A DNA stretch of 64,000 nt from assembly GCF_005576615.1 (NCBI RefSeq), contig NZ_CP040330.1, positions 1,364,001-1,428,000 of the forward strand. The letters are read 5' to 3'. Origin of the DNA: Natrinema versiforme (GTDB lineage Archaea; Halobacteriota; Halobacteria; Halobacteriales; Natrialbaceae). The notes beneath the pieces were generated by a model. That model did not search any database. It was not told where the DNA came from and saw nothing but the letters and a program-made list of their open reading frames with translations. Shown piece by piece: positions 26,943 through 34,596 of this stretch; the stretch's first letter is position 1, and each line of letters begins with the position of its first letter. A program made the translations under genes and the position numbers.

Positions 26943-27779
26943 TCAGTCGACGGTCGCGGTCGGGCGGGGACCGTCGACCAGTTCGGCACCGGTCGAGCCG
27001 AGCCACGAGAGAAACGACGCGACCTCCGCGGGTGACTCGACCCGACAGGAGGCACTCGAGGGATCGTCGCCGCCGACGCGGACCCCGATCCCGTCCGGTT
27101 CGACCGCTCGGAACGCCGACTCGTCGGTGACGTCGTCCCCGACGTAGACGACGGTCGTCGCCGGCGGCTCGTCGGCCGCGATCAACTCGACCGCGTTCCC
27201 CTTCCCCCACGGGAAGTCCGGTCCGATCTCGAGGATCCGTTTGCCGGTCGAAACCTCGACGGCGTCGCCGCCGAACCGGTCGACCACCTCGCGCGTGATC
27301 CGCCGGGCGATCGGTTCGGCGGCCGGCGGCACGGACCGGAAGTGAACCGTTCCCGTCAGGCGCTTGTTTTCGATCCGGCAGTTCGGGACCGACGAGAGCG
27401 CGGTCTCGAGGATCGAGCAGAGACGGTCGATCCGGGTAGCGCGTTTGCGCGCGATTGGGTGGACGGCGACGGAGCCGTTGCGGGCGAGTTCGAGCCCGTG
27501 GTTGCCGGCGTAGATCGCCGGGCCGTCGACGCGCTCGCGGACGTCCGCCAGCGCGCGGCCGCTGACGACCGCCGTCGTTATCGCCGCGGTTTCCGCGAGG
27601 GCAGCCACCGCGTCCCGGTTTCGCTCGGTCGGTGCCGCGGCGTCCGGATCCTCGACGATCGGCGCGAGCGTCCCATCGAAGTCCAGACAGACGAGCAGTC
27701 CAGCGGCGTCCTCGAGCCGGTCCCGGAGTCGCGGCTTCCGCTCCTCGAGCGGCCGCGGCTGTGACTCGGTTCCGGCCAT
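26943..27779 (-). CDS. otsB: Trehalose-6-phosphate phosphatase
   Basis: 278 residues; removes phosphate from trehalose-6-phosphate to give the compatible solute trehalose. HAD-superfamily motif I is LLVCLDFDGTLAPI (the nucleophile is the first Asp of DFDGT); VVSGRALADVRERV and FPWGKGNAVELI, then VYVGDDVTDESAFRAV supply motifs II-IV. Its ATG lies 3 bp after the otsA stop, so translation is coupled and both steps are made together. Confidence 0.95.
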   Translation of the reverse strand: MAGTESQPRPLEERKPRLRDRLEDAAGLLVCLDFDGTLAPIVEDPDAAAPTERNRDAVAALAETAAITTAVVSGRALADVRERVDGPAIYAGNHGLELARNGSVAVHPIARKRATRIDRLCSILETALSSVPNCRIENKRLTGTVHFRSVPPAAEPIARRITREVVDRFGGDAVEVSTGKRILEIGPDFPWGKGNAVELIAADEPPATTVVYVGDDVTDESAFRAVEPDGIGVRVGGDDPSSASCRVESPAEVASFLSWLGSTGAELVDGPRPTATVD

Positions 27780-27782
27780 CGG

Positions 27783-29498
27783 CTACGCTGGCGGCGTCGG
27801 TTCTTTCGAGTCGGAGCCCGAGTCCGAGCCGGAGCCAGAGCCGGTTTCCGCGCTCGCGTCGCCGGGCCGCCGGTCGCCGTGGACGCGTCTGATCCAGTCG
27901 AACTGCGTGTCCATCCACGATTCGATGTCGCCGTTGAAGACGCGCTGGCGAAGCGTGTTCATCCGCCGTCGGCGCTCGTACGGCGGCATCGAGAGCGCGT
28001 GCTCGAGTTGGGACGCCACCCCGTCAGTGTCGGTCGGATCGATCGTCAGGGCGTGCGAGCCCAGCCGATCGTGTGCGCCGGTCCGATCGCTCAGCAGCAA
28101 CGCGCCGTCGCCGTCGACGCTGGCGGCGATGTACTCCTGTGCGACCAGATTCATGCCGTCGATCAACGGGCTCACGACCATTACGTCCGCGCGCCGGTAG
28201 AGCGCATAGAGGTCTTCCTCGGGCAGGACGTCCTCGGTGTAGACGATCGGCTGCCAGTCGTCGGTCTCGAAGCGGCGATTGATCCGCTTTACTTCGCTGC
28301 GAACGAGTTCGCCGTACTCCTCGTAGGTGTCGATCTCCGTGCGCGACGGCGTCGCCTTCTGGACGAACGTAAACTCGCCGCGCCAGTCCGGATTCCGCTC
28401 GAAGAACCGCTCGAGGGCCGCCAACCGCTCGGGGATCCCCTTGCTGTAGTCGAGGCGGTCCAGCCCCAGTCCGAGCATCGTTCCCTGCGGAATCCCGTAC
28501 TCTTCGAACAGCGCGGAGAGCCGGTCCGGGTCGGTCGACCGCGCTCCCCGGTCGTACGATTCGGCGTCGACGCCCATCGGGGTCGCGACGACCCGCGTCG
28601 TCGTCCCCTCGTACCGGACCGTTCGGCGAGCGTAATCGACGGTCGCTCCCGGCAGGAACCGGTCGACGCAGTCCAGGAACTGATCGGCATACCGCTCGAC
28701 GTGGAAGCCGAGCAGGTCGTTGCCGAGCAGCCCCTCGAGGATGTGACCGCCGGCCGGGCAGTACCGAAACGTCGACGGCGACGGCCACGGGATGTGCCAG
28801 AACTGGGCGACGGTCGCGCCGGCGGGGACCGACTCCCGGATCATCCGCGGCGCGAGCGCGAGGTGGTAGTCCTGCAGCCAGATGACGGAGTCGTCGGTCG
28901 CGTGGTCGGCGACCGCCTCGGCGAACCGCTCGTTGACCGTCCGATACCACTCGAAGTCGTTCGATCGGTCCTCGATCAGGTCGGGAAAGCCGTGACAGAG
29001 CGGCCAGAGGACCCGATTGCTGAAGCCGTAGTAGTAGGAGTCGACCGCCTCCTCGGAGAGATCGAGGCGGTGCAGCGTGTAGGCTTCCTCGTCCGGCGGG
29101 ACGGCGACGCAGTTCCGCTCGTCCGTCACGTCGAAATCGGCCTCGCCGTCGCCCCACGCGATCCACGTCCCGTTGGTCTGTTGGACCACGGGATCGAGAC
29201 CGGCCGTCAGGCCGCCGGTCGGTTCGTCGACCGTGATCGATCGCGCGTCGGCCGTCGAACGAGCGCCGCCGTCGGCACCCGTTGGCGGGGAGCCGTCGCC
29301 GCTCGCGGAATCGGCGTCCGCCGCCGGAGCGTCGTCTTCGTACTCGTGACGATACGGTTGCCGGTTCGAAACCACGATCAACGAACCGGGACAGGTCGGG
29401 CCGCTCGAGCCGAATTCCTCGTCCGTTCGACCGCGGCCGTCGGCCCGTCGCTGTCGTTTGCGTACAGTCGTCGACGACAACCGCTCGGTAACTCGCAT
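27783..29498 (-). CDS. otsA: Trehalose-6-phosphate synthase (GT20)
   Basis: 571 residues; joins UDP-glucose (or another NDP-glucose) and glucose-6-phosphate. GT20 landmarks: LIVVSNRQPYRHEYED near the N-terminus, VIWLQDYHLALAPRMIRE, FWHIPWPSPSTFRYCP and DGMNLVAQEYIA. An insert of about 45 acidic residues after the first motif, and a Ser/Gly/Asp-rich tail of about 25 residues, are haloarchaeal additions. ATG 29498 gives MRVTERLSS; a non-ATG start at 29513 and starts closer to the catalytic core remain possible. First gene of the otsA-otsB operon; a TATA-like GTATTAACC lies about 60 bp upstream. Confidence 0.93.
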   Translation of the reverse strand: MRVTERLSSTTVRKRQRRADGRGRTDEEFGSSGPTCPGSLIVVSNRQPYRHEYEDDAPAADADSASGDGSPPTGADGGARSTADARSITVDEPTGGLTAGLDPVVQQTNGTWIAWGDGEADFDVTDERNCVAVPPDEEAYTLHRLDLSEEAVDSYYYGFSNRVLWPLCHGFPDLIEDRSNDFEWYRTVNERFAEAVADHATDDSVIWLQDYHLALAPRMIRESVPAGATVAQFWHIPWPSPSTFRYCPAGGHILEGLLGNDLLGFHVERYADQFLDCVDRFLPGATVDYARRTVRYEGTTTRVVATPMGVDAESYDRGARSTDPDRLSALFEEYGIPQGTMLGLGLDRLDYSKGIPERLAALERFFERNPDWRGEFTFVQKATPSRTEIDTYEEYGELVRSEVKRINRRFETDDWQPIVYTEDVLPEEDLYALYRRADVMVVSPLIDGMNLVAQEYIAASVDGDGALLLSDRTGAHDRLGSHALTIDPTDTDGVASQLEHALSMPPYERRRRMNTLRQRVFNGDIESWMDTQFDWIRRVHGDRRPGDASAETGSGSGSDSGSDSKEPTPPA

Positions 29499-29724
29499 TC
29501 GCTGAAATACCACAGCGTCCCCACGGGTTGCCTCGCGGCCTGCGATCGCCGGGGGGTTAATACCTTCCTGCTAGCAATCGCAGTATCCCGACTGTTCAAT
29601 CTCCGTGAGAATCGCGAGGCGAGACCGCCAAGAGAGACGGAGAGCGACGAAACGCTCCGACCCGATCATCACGCGACCGCTTTCCAACCAAACGTTGATT
29701 TCCCGCTCGAGCGAACCGTCCCCC

Positions 29725-30873
29725 ATGCAATCCCCGTTCGATCGCCGGATCGCGGCCTGTCAGCGTCGACTCGAGCGCGCCGACGCCGATCTGGTCGTCT
29801 GCTTTCCGAGTCCGAACCTGACCTATCTGACCGGCTTCGAGGAATCGCCGTCCGAACGGCACCTGTTACTGTTCGTTCCCGACACCGGTGATCCCGCGCT
29901 GGTCGCGCCGGCGATGTACGAGGACCAGCTGTCCGAGCTTCCGATTGCGGACCTTCGACTGCGCTGCTGGACCGACGCGGACGACCCGCTCGAGACTGCC
30001 GAGAACGTACTGGCGGGCTATTCGCTCGACGGGACGGAGCCGGCGACCGTCCTCGTCGACGATCGAATGTGGGCGACGTTCACGCAGGATCTCCGGGAGC
30101 TACTGCCTGACGCCGAGTTCGGCCTCGCGAGTGCCGCCCTCGAGCCGCTACGAATCCGCAAGGACGACGTCGAACTCGCGGCGCTCCGGCGGGCCGGCGA
30201 ACTCGCGGACCGCATCTCGCTCGAGATCCGCACGCGTGGGGACGACCTCGTCGGCATGACCGAATCGGAACTGGCGAGCGAGATCGATCGACTGCTCGCC
30301 GCGGTGGGCGGCGAGGAGCCGGCCTTCGAGACCATCGTCGCCGCCGGGCCGAACGGTGCCCGACCCCACCACCACGGCGGCTCGCGGGAGATCGAGGCCG
30401 GTGAGCCGATCGTCCTGGACTTCGGCGCGTTCGTCGACGCCGATCTCGAGGCCGGAACGGGCCGATATCCCGGCGACCAGACGCGGACGATCGTCGTCGG
30501 CGAGCCGCCCGCCGAGTACGAGCGGGTCCACGACACCGTCAAAGAGGCTCAACAGGCCGCGATCGACGCGATCGATCCGGGCGTTACGGCCGGGTCGGTC
30601 GACCGCGCGGCCAGAGCGGTCATCGAGGACGCCGGCTACGGCGACGCCTTCGTCCACCGAACCGGCCACGGGGTCGGCCTCGAGGTCCACGAACCGCCCT
30701 ATATCGTCGCGGGCAACGATCGCGAACTCGAGCCCGGCATGGTCTTCAGCGTCGAGCCGGGCGTCTACCTCGAGGGTCAGTTCGGCGTCCGGATCGAGGA
30801 CCTCGTTGCGGTGACCGAGGACGGTGCCGAGCGACTGAACGACACGCCGCGCGGCTGGGAGGCCGGCCGCTGA
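29725..30873 (+). CDS. M24 family metallopeptidase (Xaa-Pro aminopeptidase/prolidase type)
   Basis: 382 residues. The creatinase-like N-domain (about 1-130, including NLTYLTGFEESPSERH) is followed by the pita-bread catalytic domain. Metal ligands can be placed: Asp residues in VLDFGAFVDADLE and PGDQTRT, His in HRTGHGVGLEVHE, Glu in VFSVEPGVYLEGQFGVRIED. It removes N-terminal residues before proline or splits Xaa-Pro dipeptides. ATG 29725 is chosen over the long open frame upstream because MQSPFDRRI begins the conserved domain. An 18-bp tandem repeat begins four bases before its stop codon. Confidence 0.92.
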   Translation: MQSPFDRRIAACQRRLERADADLVVCFPSPNLTYLTGFEESPSERHLLLFVPDTGDPALVAPAMYEDQLSELPIADLRLRCWTDADDPLETAENVLAGYSLDGTEPATVLVDDRMWATFTQDLRELLPDAEFGLASAALEPLRIRKDDVELAALRRAGELADRISLEIRTRGDDLVGMTESELASEIDRLLAAVGGEEPAFETIVAAGPNGARPHHHGGSREIEAGEPIVLDFGAFVDADLEAGTGRYPGDQTRTIVVGEPPAEYERVHDTVKEAQQAAIDAIDPGVTAGSVDRAARAVIEDAGYGDAFVHRTGHGVGLEVHEPPYIVAGNDRELEPGMVFSVEPGVYLEGQFGVRIEDLVAVTEDGAERLNDTPRGWEAGR

Positions 30874-30956
30874 GCGAGAAGTCGCCGCTGAGTGGGGAAC
30901 CACCGCTGAGTGGGAAGCCGCCGTTGAGTGGTGAGCCACTGTTGCGTAGGGAGTGA
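30867..30956. repeat. 18-bp tandem repeat, about five copies, at the 3' end of the M24 peptidase gene
   Basis: Copies begin at 30867, 30885, 30903, 30921 and 30939 (the last degenerate), each close to CCGCTGAGTGGGAAGCCG. The first copy contains the stop codon of the peptidase gene. The period is exactly six codons; read in the +1 frame relative to the gene it encodes repeated PLSGEP/PLSGKP hexapeptides ending at a TGA. It lies between the gene and the outermost origin box. Confidence 0.75.
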
Positions 30957-30990
30957 CACGCCGTCGGCTCGAGGCGGTGTCGAACGGGGA

Positions 30991-31010
30991 CACCGGGTTT
31001 CCGGTGAAAT
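30991..31010 (-). repeat. Origin recognition box 1 (downstream of orc1/cdc6)
   Basis: CACCGGGTTTCCGGTGAAAT; minus orientation, 61 bp beyond the stop of orc1/cdc6. Confidence 0.85.
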
Positions 31011-31071
31011 GTCGGCGCGTTGCCCACGGAAATATGCTGATTTCGGCGAAATGAACCGGCGGTTGGCGGCC

Positions 31072-32277
31072 CTACGATTCGTCGGTCTCGACGAGGACCG
31101 TCCGGACGACCTCCGGATCCTCGAGTAACTGGTGTTCGGTGTAACTGCCTTCGGCGCTGCCGCCGCTCCGGCGGGCCTGCTCCAAGATGTCGAGGAACGC
31201 GTGTTCTTTCAGCAGGTCGCGGACCCGCCGGAGCGAGAGTGGATCGGAGCGCTCCTGGCGACAGATCTCCTCGTAGACGTCGTAGATCTTCGTCGTCCGG
31301 AACCCGTCTTCCTCGGTCGCGTTGAGCGAGAGGACTGCAAGCGCCTGTAGGACGTACCGCGAGTGCGGGGTCGAGCCGCGGATGAGTTCCCGGAATCGAT
31401 CGGTCTCGGCCCGCTCGCGGGCCTGTACGACGAACTCCTCTCGGACCGTTTCGCTGCCCTTCGACTGGGCGATCTCCCCGGCGTAGCGGAGGATGTCGAT
31501 CGCCTTCCGCGCGTCGCCGTGCTCGCGGGCGGCCAGCGCCGCGGCCCGGGGGATCACCGACGGCTCGAGGACGCCGTCCTTGAACGCGTCGCTGCGGGCC
31601 TGCATGATGTCCCTGAGCTGGTTCGCGTCGTAGGGCGGAAAGACGAACTCGCGCTCACAGAGGCTGGACTTGACCCGCTCGTCCAACCGATCCTTGTACT
31701 TGATCTTGTTACTGATGCCGATCACCCCGATCTTGCACGACTCGAGCTTGCCGGCCTCGCCCGCACGCGAGAGTTGCATGAGAATGTCGTCGTCGTCGAG
31801 TTTGTCGACCTCGTCCAGAATCACGAGGACGACATCGTACTGGGAGTCGAGTACTTTCCAGAGACGCTTGTAGTACGTCGAGGTGCTGAGCCCCTTATCG
31901 GGGATTCGCACGTCGGTGCGTGCCGGTTCGTTCAGCGCGTGGGCGATCGTCTGGACGGCTTGGGTCTCCGTGTTGTCCTGTGCGCAGTCGACGTAGGCAA
32001 AGGCCGAGGTGACGTCCTCGTCGCCCGCGACGCGGACGGCCCGTTCCGAGATGTACTTCGCACAGAGGGACTTTCCCGTACCTGTCTTGCCGTAGATGAG
32101 GAGGTTACTCGGGCTCTGACCGAAAATCGCGGGGTTGACCGCGTTCGCGAGTTCCGAAATCTCGTCGTCCCGGCCGACGATTCGCCCCTCCGCGGGGAGA
32201 TGATTGATCTCGAGCAGTTCCTTGTTCTCGAAGATCGGATCGTCGCGCGTGAACAGGTCGTCGCCGGAACTCGACAT
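31072..32277 (-). CDS. orc1: Orc1/Cdc6-type DNA replication initiator
   Basis: 401 residues. Binds origin recognition boxes and loads MCM. The N-terminal motif DPIFENKELLEINHLPAEGRIVGRD precedes an AAA+ ATPase with Walker A LLIYGKTGTGKSLCAKY, Walker B LVILDEVDKLDDDDILMQ, sensor-1 IGVIGISNKIKY and sensor-2 in EHGDARKAIDILRYAGEIA. The C-terminal ~90 residues form the winged helix (HSRYVLQALAVLS, then TTKIYDVYEEICRQE). ATG 32277 is chosen because the open frame upstream runs through an origin box. That box lies 7 bp before the start, so the protein probably represses or modulates its own promoter. Confidence 0.97.
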   Translation of the reverse strand: MSSSGDDLFTRDDPIFENKELLEINHLPAEGRIVGRDDEISELANAVNPAIFGQSPSNLLIYGKTGTGKSLCAKYISERAVRVAGDEDVTSAFAYVDCAQDNTETQAVQTIAHALNEPARTDVRIPDKGLSTSTYYKRLWKVLDSQYDVVLVILDEVDKLDDDDILMQLSRAGEAGKLESCKIGVIGISNKIKYKDRLDERVKSSLCEREFVFPPYDANQLRDIMQARSDAFKDGVLEPSVIPRAAALAAREHGDARKAIDILRYAGEIAQSKGSETVREEFVVQARERAETDRFRELIRGSTPHSRYVLQALAVLSLNATEEDGFRTTKIYDVYEEICRQERSDPLSLRRVRDLLKEHAFLDILEQARRSGGSAEGSYTEHQLLEDPEVVRTVLVETDES

Positions 32278-32283
32278 GGTCGA

Positions 32284-32304
32284 ACACCGGGTTTCCGGTG
32301 AAAT
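32284..32304 (-). repeat. Origin recognition box 2, at the orc1/cdc6 promoter
   Basis: Carries CACCGGGTTTCCGGTGAAAT at 32285-32304; minus orientation, ending 7 bp upstream of the orc1/cdc6 start codon. Confidence 0.9.
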
Positions 32305-32457
32305 AGTGTTTCCGTTTGGCAGCGCGGGCTCGAGCGCGGACGGGAAAGCACCGCAGATGGCGTCAAGCGGTGTGTTTTCGGCCATTTCGTTTTCGTTCGG
32401 TAACCTCGAGGGGTTCCCGCTCGTCGAACGATGTCGGTGAACGAGCGGGCGTGGACA

Positions 32458-32478
32458 CACACCGTGTTTCCGGTGAAA
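32458..32478 (-). repeat. Origin recognition box 3
   Basis: CACCGTGTTTCCGGTGAAA core at 32460-32478, one centre mismatch from boxes 1 and 2; minus orientation, left of the AT-rich element. Confidence 0.88.
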
Positions 32479-32522
32479 CGGGGAAACGACGGGTGAGGGG
32501 TGCAGTTGAAACGGAGGTTCTG

Positions 32523-32542
32523 TCATCGGAAACCCGATGTGC
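32523..32542 (+). repeat. Degenerate origin recognition box with paired symmetric changes
   Basis: TCATCGGAAACCCGATGTGC. Relative to the consensus, CACCGG has become CATCGG and CCGGTG has become CCGATG, so the dyad symmetry is preserved. Plus orientation, although it lies on the left side of the AT-rich element. Confidence 0.5.
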
Positions 32543-32640
32543 AGTACGATATCTCCCGTGCCGGCGAGAGTCGATAGCCGTCATCGGAGCCGAATTGGCC
32601 CATCAGAACAAGTGCGCTCCTTTTCTCGACTTCTCGTCGA

Positions 32641-32703
32641 AAGGTATCTCGATCTACTTAGTGGACTTTACTCATAACATGAATTTATATATTTCTATAG
32701 ATG
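32641..32703. other. AT-rich DNA unwinding element of the origin
   Basis: The longest AT-rich run near the origin, with ATGAATTTATATATTTCTAT at its right end (32679-32698), lies between inward-facing groups of origin boxes. It is strongly AT-biased against the ~65% GC of the surroundings, as expected for the site of initial melting. Confidence 0.75.
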
Positions 32704-32803
32704 GCGAGAGAGGCGTCCGAAGAAGGGGTGGCCGTAGCGGAGTCGACCACATCGGTCGTCCGATATCGAGACGCGATTCGCAGAGGGGTTCACCCGTCGA
32801 CGG

Positions 32804-32825
32804 ATTTCACCGGAAACCCGGTGTG
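32804..32825 (+). repeat. Origin recognition box 4
   Basis: TTCACCGGAAACCCGGTGTG at 32806-32825, consensus copy; plus orientation, first box right of the AT-rich element. Confidence 0.92.
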
Positions 32826-32945
32826 TGACTGCTGAATCACGCTTCCGGTTCCTCGACCAGTTCCACGCCCAACCGCGCGCTACGATTCGCCCGTGGATTT
32901 CTGAACTGGCTTTCGGTCTGCAGTATCGACCGCCCCGTCCGTCCC

Positions 32946-32967
32946 ATTTCACCGGAAATACGGTGTG
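32946..32967 (+). repeat. Origin recognition box 5
   Basis: TTCACCGGAAATACGGTGTG at 32948-32967; plus orientation, two centre changes. Confidence 0.9.
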
Positions 32968-33036
32968 AGCGCAATCTTCGAACCATTGCCGTTCGGTCGG
33001 GTCACTCGAGACAGGTCCACCGGCCGGCGAGGCACT

Positions 33037-33058
33037 GATTCACCGGAAACCCGGTGTG
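33037..33058 (+). repeat. Origin recognition box 6
   Basis: TTCACCGGAAACCCGGTGTG at 33039-33058, consensus copy; plus orientation. Confidence 0.92.
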
Positions 33059-33263
33059 TCCGCTTACTGGAGTTCCGTTCGGCACAGATGCGTTCGGACA
33101 CGACTCGTTCAGCACGGATCCGTCCGGGACAGTATGGCAGCTGTTCCGGGACACGTCTCCACGCCCACGAGCGATTCTCTACACTGATCCGCAGAACTCG
33201 AGTCCGACGATCACTACGTTTCCGATCGCTCGAGGTCGACCCGGCCCCCGGATGCGCTCGAAT

Positions 33264-33281
33264 ACACCGGAAATACGGTGT
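33264..33281 (+). repeat. Origin recognition box 7 (shorter match)
   Basis: ACACCGGAAATACGGTGT; plus orientation. It lacks the TT before the left arm and the final G, so it may be a weaker site. Confidence 0.8.
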
Positions 33282-33344
33282 CCGCGAACCGATCTCTCTC
33301 TCCCATCGATTACGGCGACAGTCTCGGAACCCAATCGCGGTTCT

Positions 33345-33365
33345 GTTCACCGGAAACACGGTGTG
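33345..33365 (+). repeat. Origin recognition box 8
   Basis: TTCACCGGAAACACGGTGTG at 33346-33365; plus orientation, one change from consensus. Confidence 0.9.
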
Positions 33366-33406
33366 TCACACTCCCGTGACCCACCGCCGTCTCACTGACC
33401 CGATAC

Positions 33407-33428
33407 ATTTCACCGGAAACCCGGTGTG
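33407..33428 (+). repeat. Origin recognition box 9 (outermost right)
   Basis: TTCACCGGAAACCCGGTGTG at 33409-33428, consensus copy; plus orientation, 62 bp from box 8. Confidence 0.92.
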
Positions 33429-33630
33429 GGCCGCCTCTCACGCTCGAGTCGCGATCTCTCTATCTCTCTCGAGAAAGCGATGGACGTTACCGGCGGGAAC
33501 CGCCGCTCAGTGTTCGGAGAGTTGCCGTCGCTCAGTGTTCGGAGACATCGCCGCTCGGCGGGCGACGATATTCGACTCTCGCGCGTTGGGCAGTCCGGTG
33601 AGACCGGGAGCCGATTCCGGTTGTCCCGGG

Positions 33631-33648
33631 CCGGACTCAGTAGTCCGG
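33631..33648. terminator. Hairpin after the zinc-ribbon microprotein gene
   Basis: CCGGACT (33631-33637), CAGT loop, AGTCCGG (33642-33648), perfect 7-bp stem. It lies 8 bp beyond the minus-strand stop codon. No T run follows, so termination is only a possibility. Confidence 0.4.
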
Positions 33649-33655
33649 TCCGGAT

Positions 33656-33832
33656 TCAGTAGTAGTAGAGTTCGAGTTCGTGACCGCAGTTCCGGCACCG
33701 GGTTTCCTTCCCCAGCAGTCGGTTCGAGTCGCTCTCCGCGTGGATCCCCGGACCCGGGGGAACGGACGCGTCGACCGTTGCGTCACACTCCGGACAGCCG
33801 ATATGCATATCTGCATGATCTGTGCGAGACAT
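33656..33832 (-). CDS. Zinc-ribbon microprotein
   Basis: 58 residues. Two Cys pairs, CPEC (about residue 13) and CRNCGH (about residue 46), make a likely zinc ribbon, and the protein ends in ELELYYY. ATG 33832 gives MSRTDHADMHIGCPEC; a start six codons upstream is possible. Small two-CPxCG proteins of this kind are frequent in haloarchaea and affect stress, motility or biofilm phenotypes in some species. It lies just outside the origin; no operon partner. Confidence 0.65.
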   Translation of the reverse strand: MSRTDHADMHIGCPECDATVDASVPPGPGIHAESDSNRLLGKETRCRNCGHELELYYY

Positions 33833-34078
33833 CGCTCGAGCATAGTCCACGGTCCCCGATAGTTATCGAAGCCGTACGAGAACGCTGGCAGTCCCTTCCG
33901 ATCGTTCGATCGCTATATAGGCGGATTTACGCGCCGGATCGGCAGGGTCGAGAAGCGAGTCCCCCATCGATCGCTCGCCGTTCGTTTGAACCCGCCTGAA
34001 GACTGTTGCCGTCCGAAAGCCGTGATTTCCGTGCCGAAATCGACCGCCGATCGCGCTATCTTCTTCCAGCGAGAGAAT
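33833..34078. other. Intergenic stretch between the zinc-ribbon gene and the insertion element
   Basis: About 250 bp (about 370 bp up to the tnpA start). A TATA-like GCTATATAGG occurs at 33911-33920 with no convincing gene behind it. No repeats or structured RNA seen before the element's left-end hairpin. Confidence 0.4.
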
Positions 34079-34146
34079 CCCGCCGTTCACGGCGGGCGTG
34101 AATCGCGAAATCCCGGTGCAACAATCCACTCGGGTCTGCCCCGCTG

Positions 34147-34184
34147 AATACCCAATGGCACAAGAATTATTGGAATTGGGTATT
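34147..34184. repeat. 10-bp inverted repeat in front of tnpA
   Basis: AATACCCAAT (34147-34156) and ATTGGGTATT (34175-34184) are exact reverse complements with an 18-nt spacer, just before the tnpA start. It could sequester the start region in an RNA hairpin and dampen transposase translation, a known control style in IS200-type elements. A promoter-like TATTTTATATTTG overlaps the right arm. Confidence 0.6.
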
Positions 34185-34203
34185 TTATATTTGATGAGGC
34201 CAA

Positions 34204-34595
34204 ATGGAGTATCACCTGCAATCTGGGCCGCACACAGTCTACGCGCTCCAATATCACTTCGTGACCGTCACGAAGTATCGAGCCGACATCCTCACAGATG
34301 AGCGGCTAGAGCGCGTAGCCGAAGTCGGTCACGAGATTGCAGACGACTTCGAGGCCGAATTAAGAGCGTGGACGGCGGGGCCGACCATGTTCACATCCTG
34401 TTCACGACCAAACCCACCACAGACCTCACGAAGTTCATCAACTCGCTCAAGGGTGTCACCTCGCGCCGGATTCGCAAGGAGTACCCCGAAGTGAAAGACC
34501 GTCTCGAAGATGCGTTCTGGCAACCGGGGTACTTCCTCGCCACGACCGGACAGGTGAGCATTGACGTACTGATGGACTACGTGGCCGACCAGTAG
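34204..34595 (+). pseudogene. tnpA: IS200-type HUH transposase TnpA, frameshifted
   Basis: Frame 1 (34204 to about 34362) gives SGPHTVYALQYHFVTVTKYRAD, the N-terminus of Y1 transposases. The remainder, with the HUH motif GADHVHILFTT and catalytic Tyr in PGYFLATTGQ, is read in another frame to the stop at 34595. One base is missing around 34362-34366, near GAATTAAGAGCG. The frame-0 codons there would read SVDGGADHVH. Both halves are otherwise intact, so the loss is recent. Without frameshifting no active enzyme is made. Confidence 0.88.
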
Positions 34596-34596
34596 C

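Larger units (their letters stand above)
30991..33428. other. Chromosomal replication origin (orc1/cdc6 gene, origin recognition boxes and unwinding element)
   Basis: Nine strong copies of a box with consensus TTCACCGGAAACCCGGTGTG flank an AT-rich element at 32641-32703 and surround an orc1/cdc6 gene. Boxes left of the AT-rich element (30991, 32284, 32458) point one way; the six to its right (32804 to 33428) point the other way, the arrangement known for archaeal origins with ORB sites. About 1.4 kb (32278-33655) carries no convincing gene. Whether this is the main or a secondary origin cannot be told here. Confidence 0.93.

Noticed and set aside
32316-33999. Open reading frames of 60-340 codons across the origin region
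   Set aside because: They run through the repeated origin boxes (translating them as recurring FTGNPV-like peptides), have no family motif and overlap each other on both strands.
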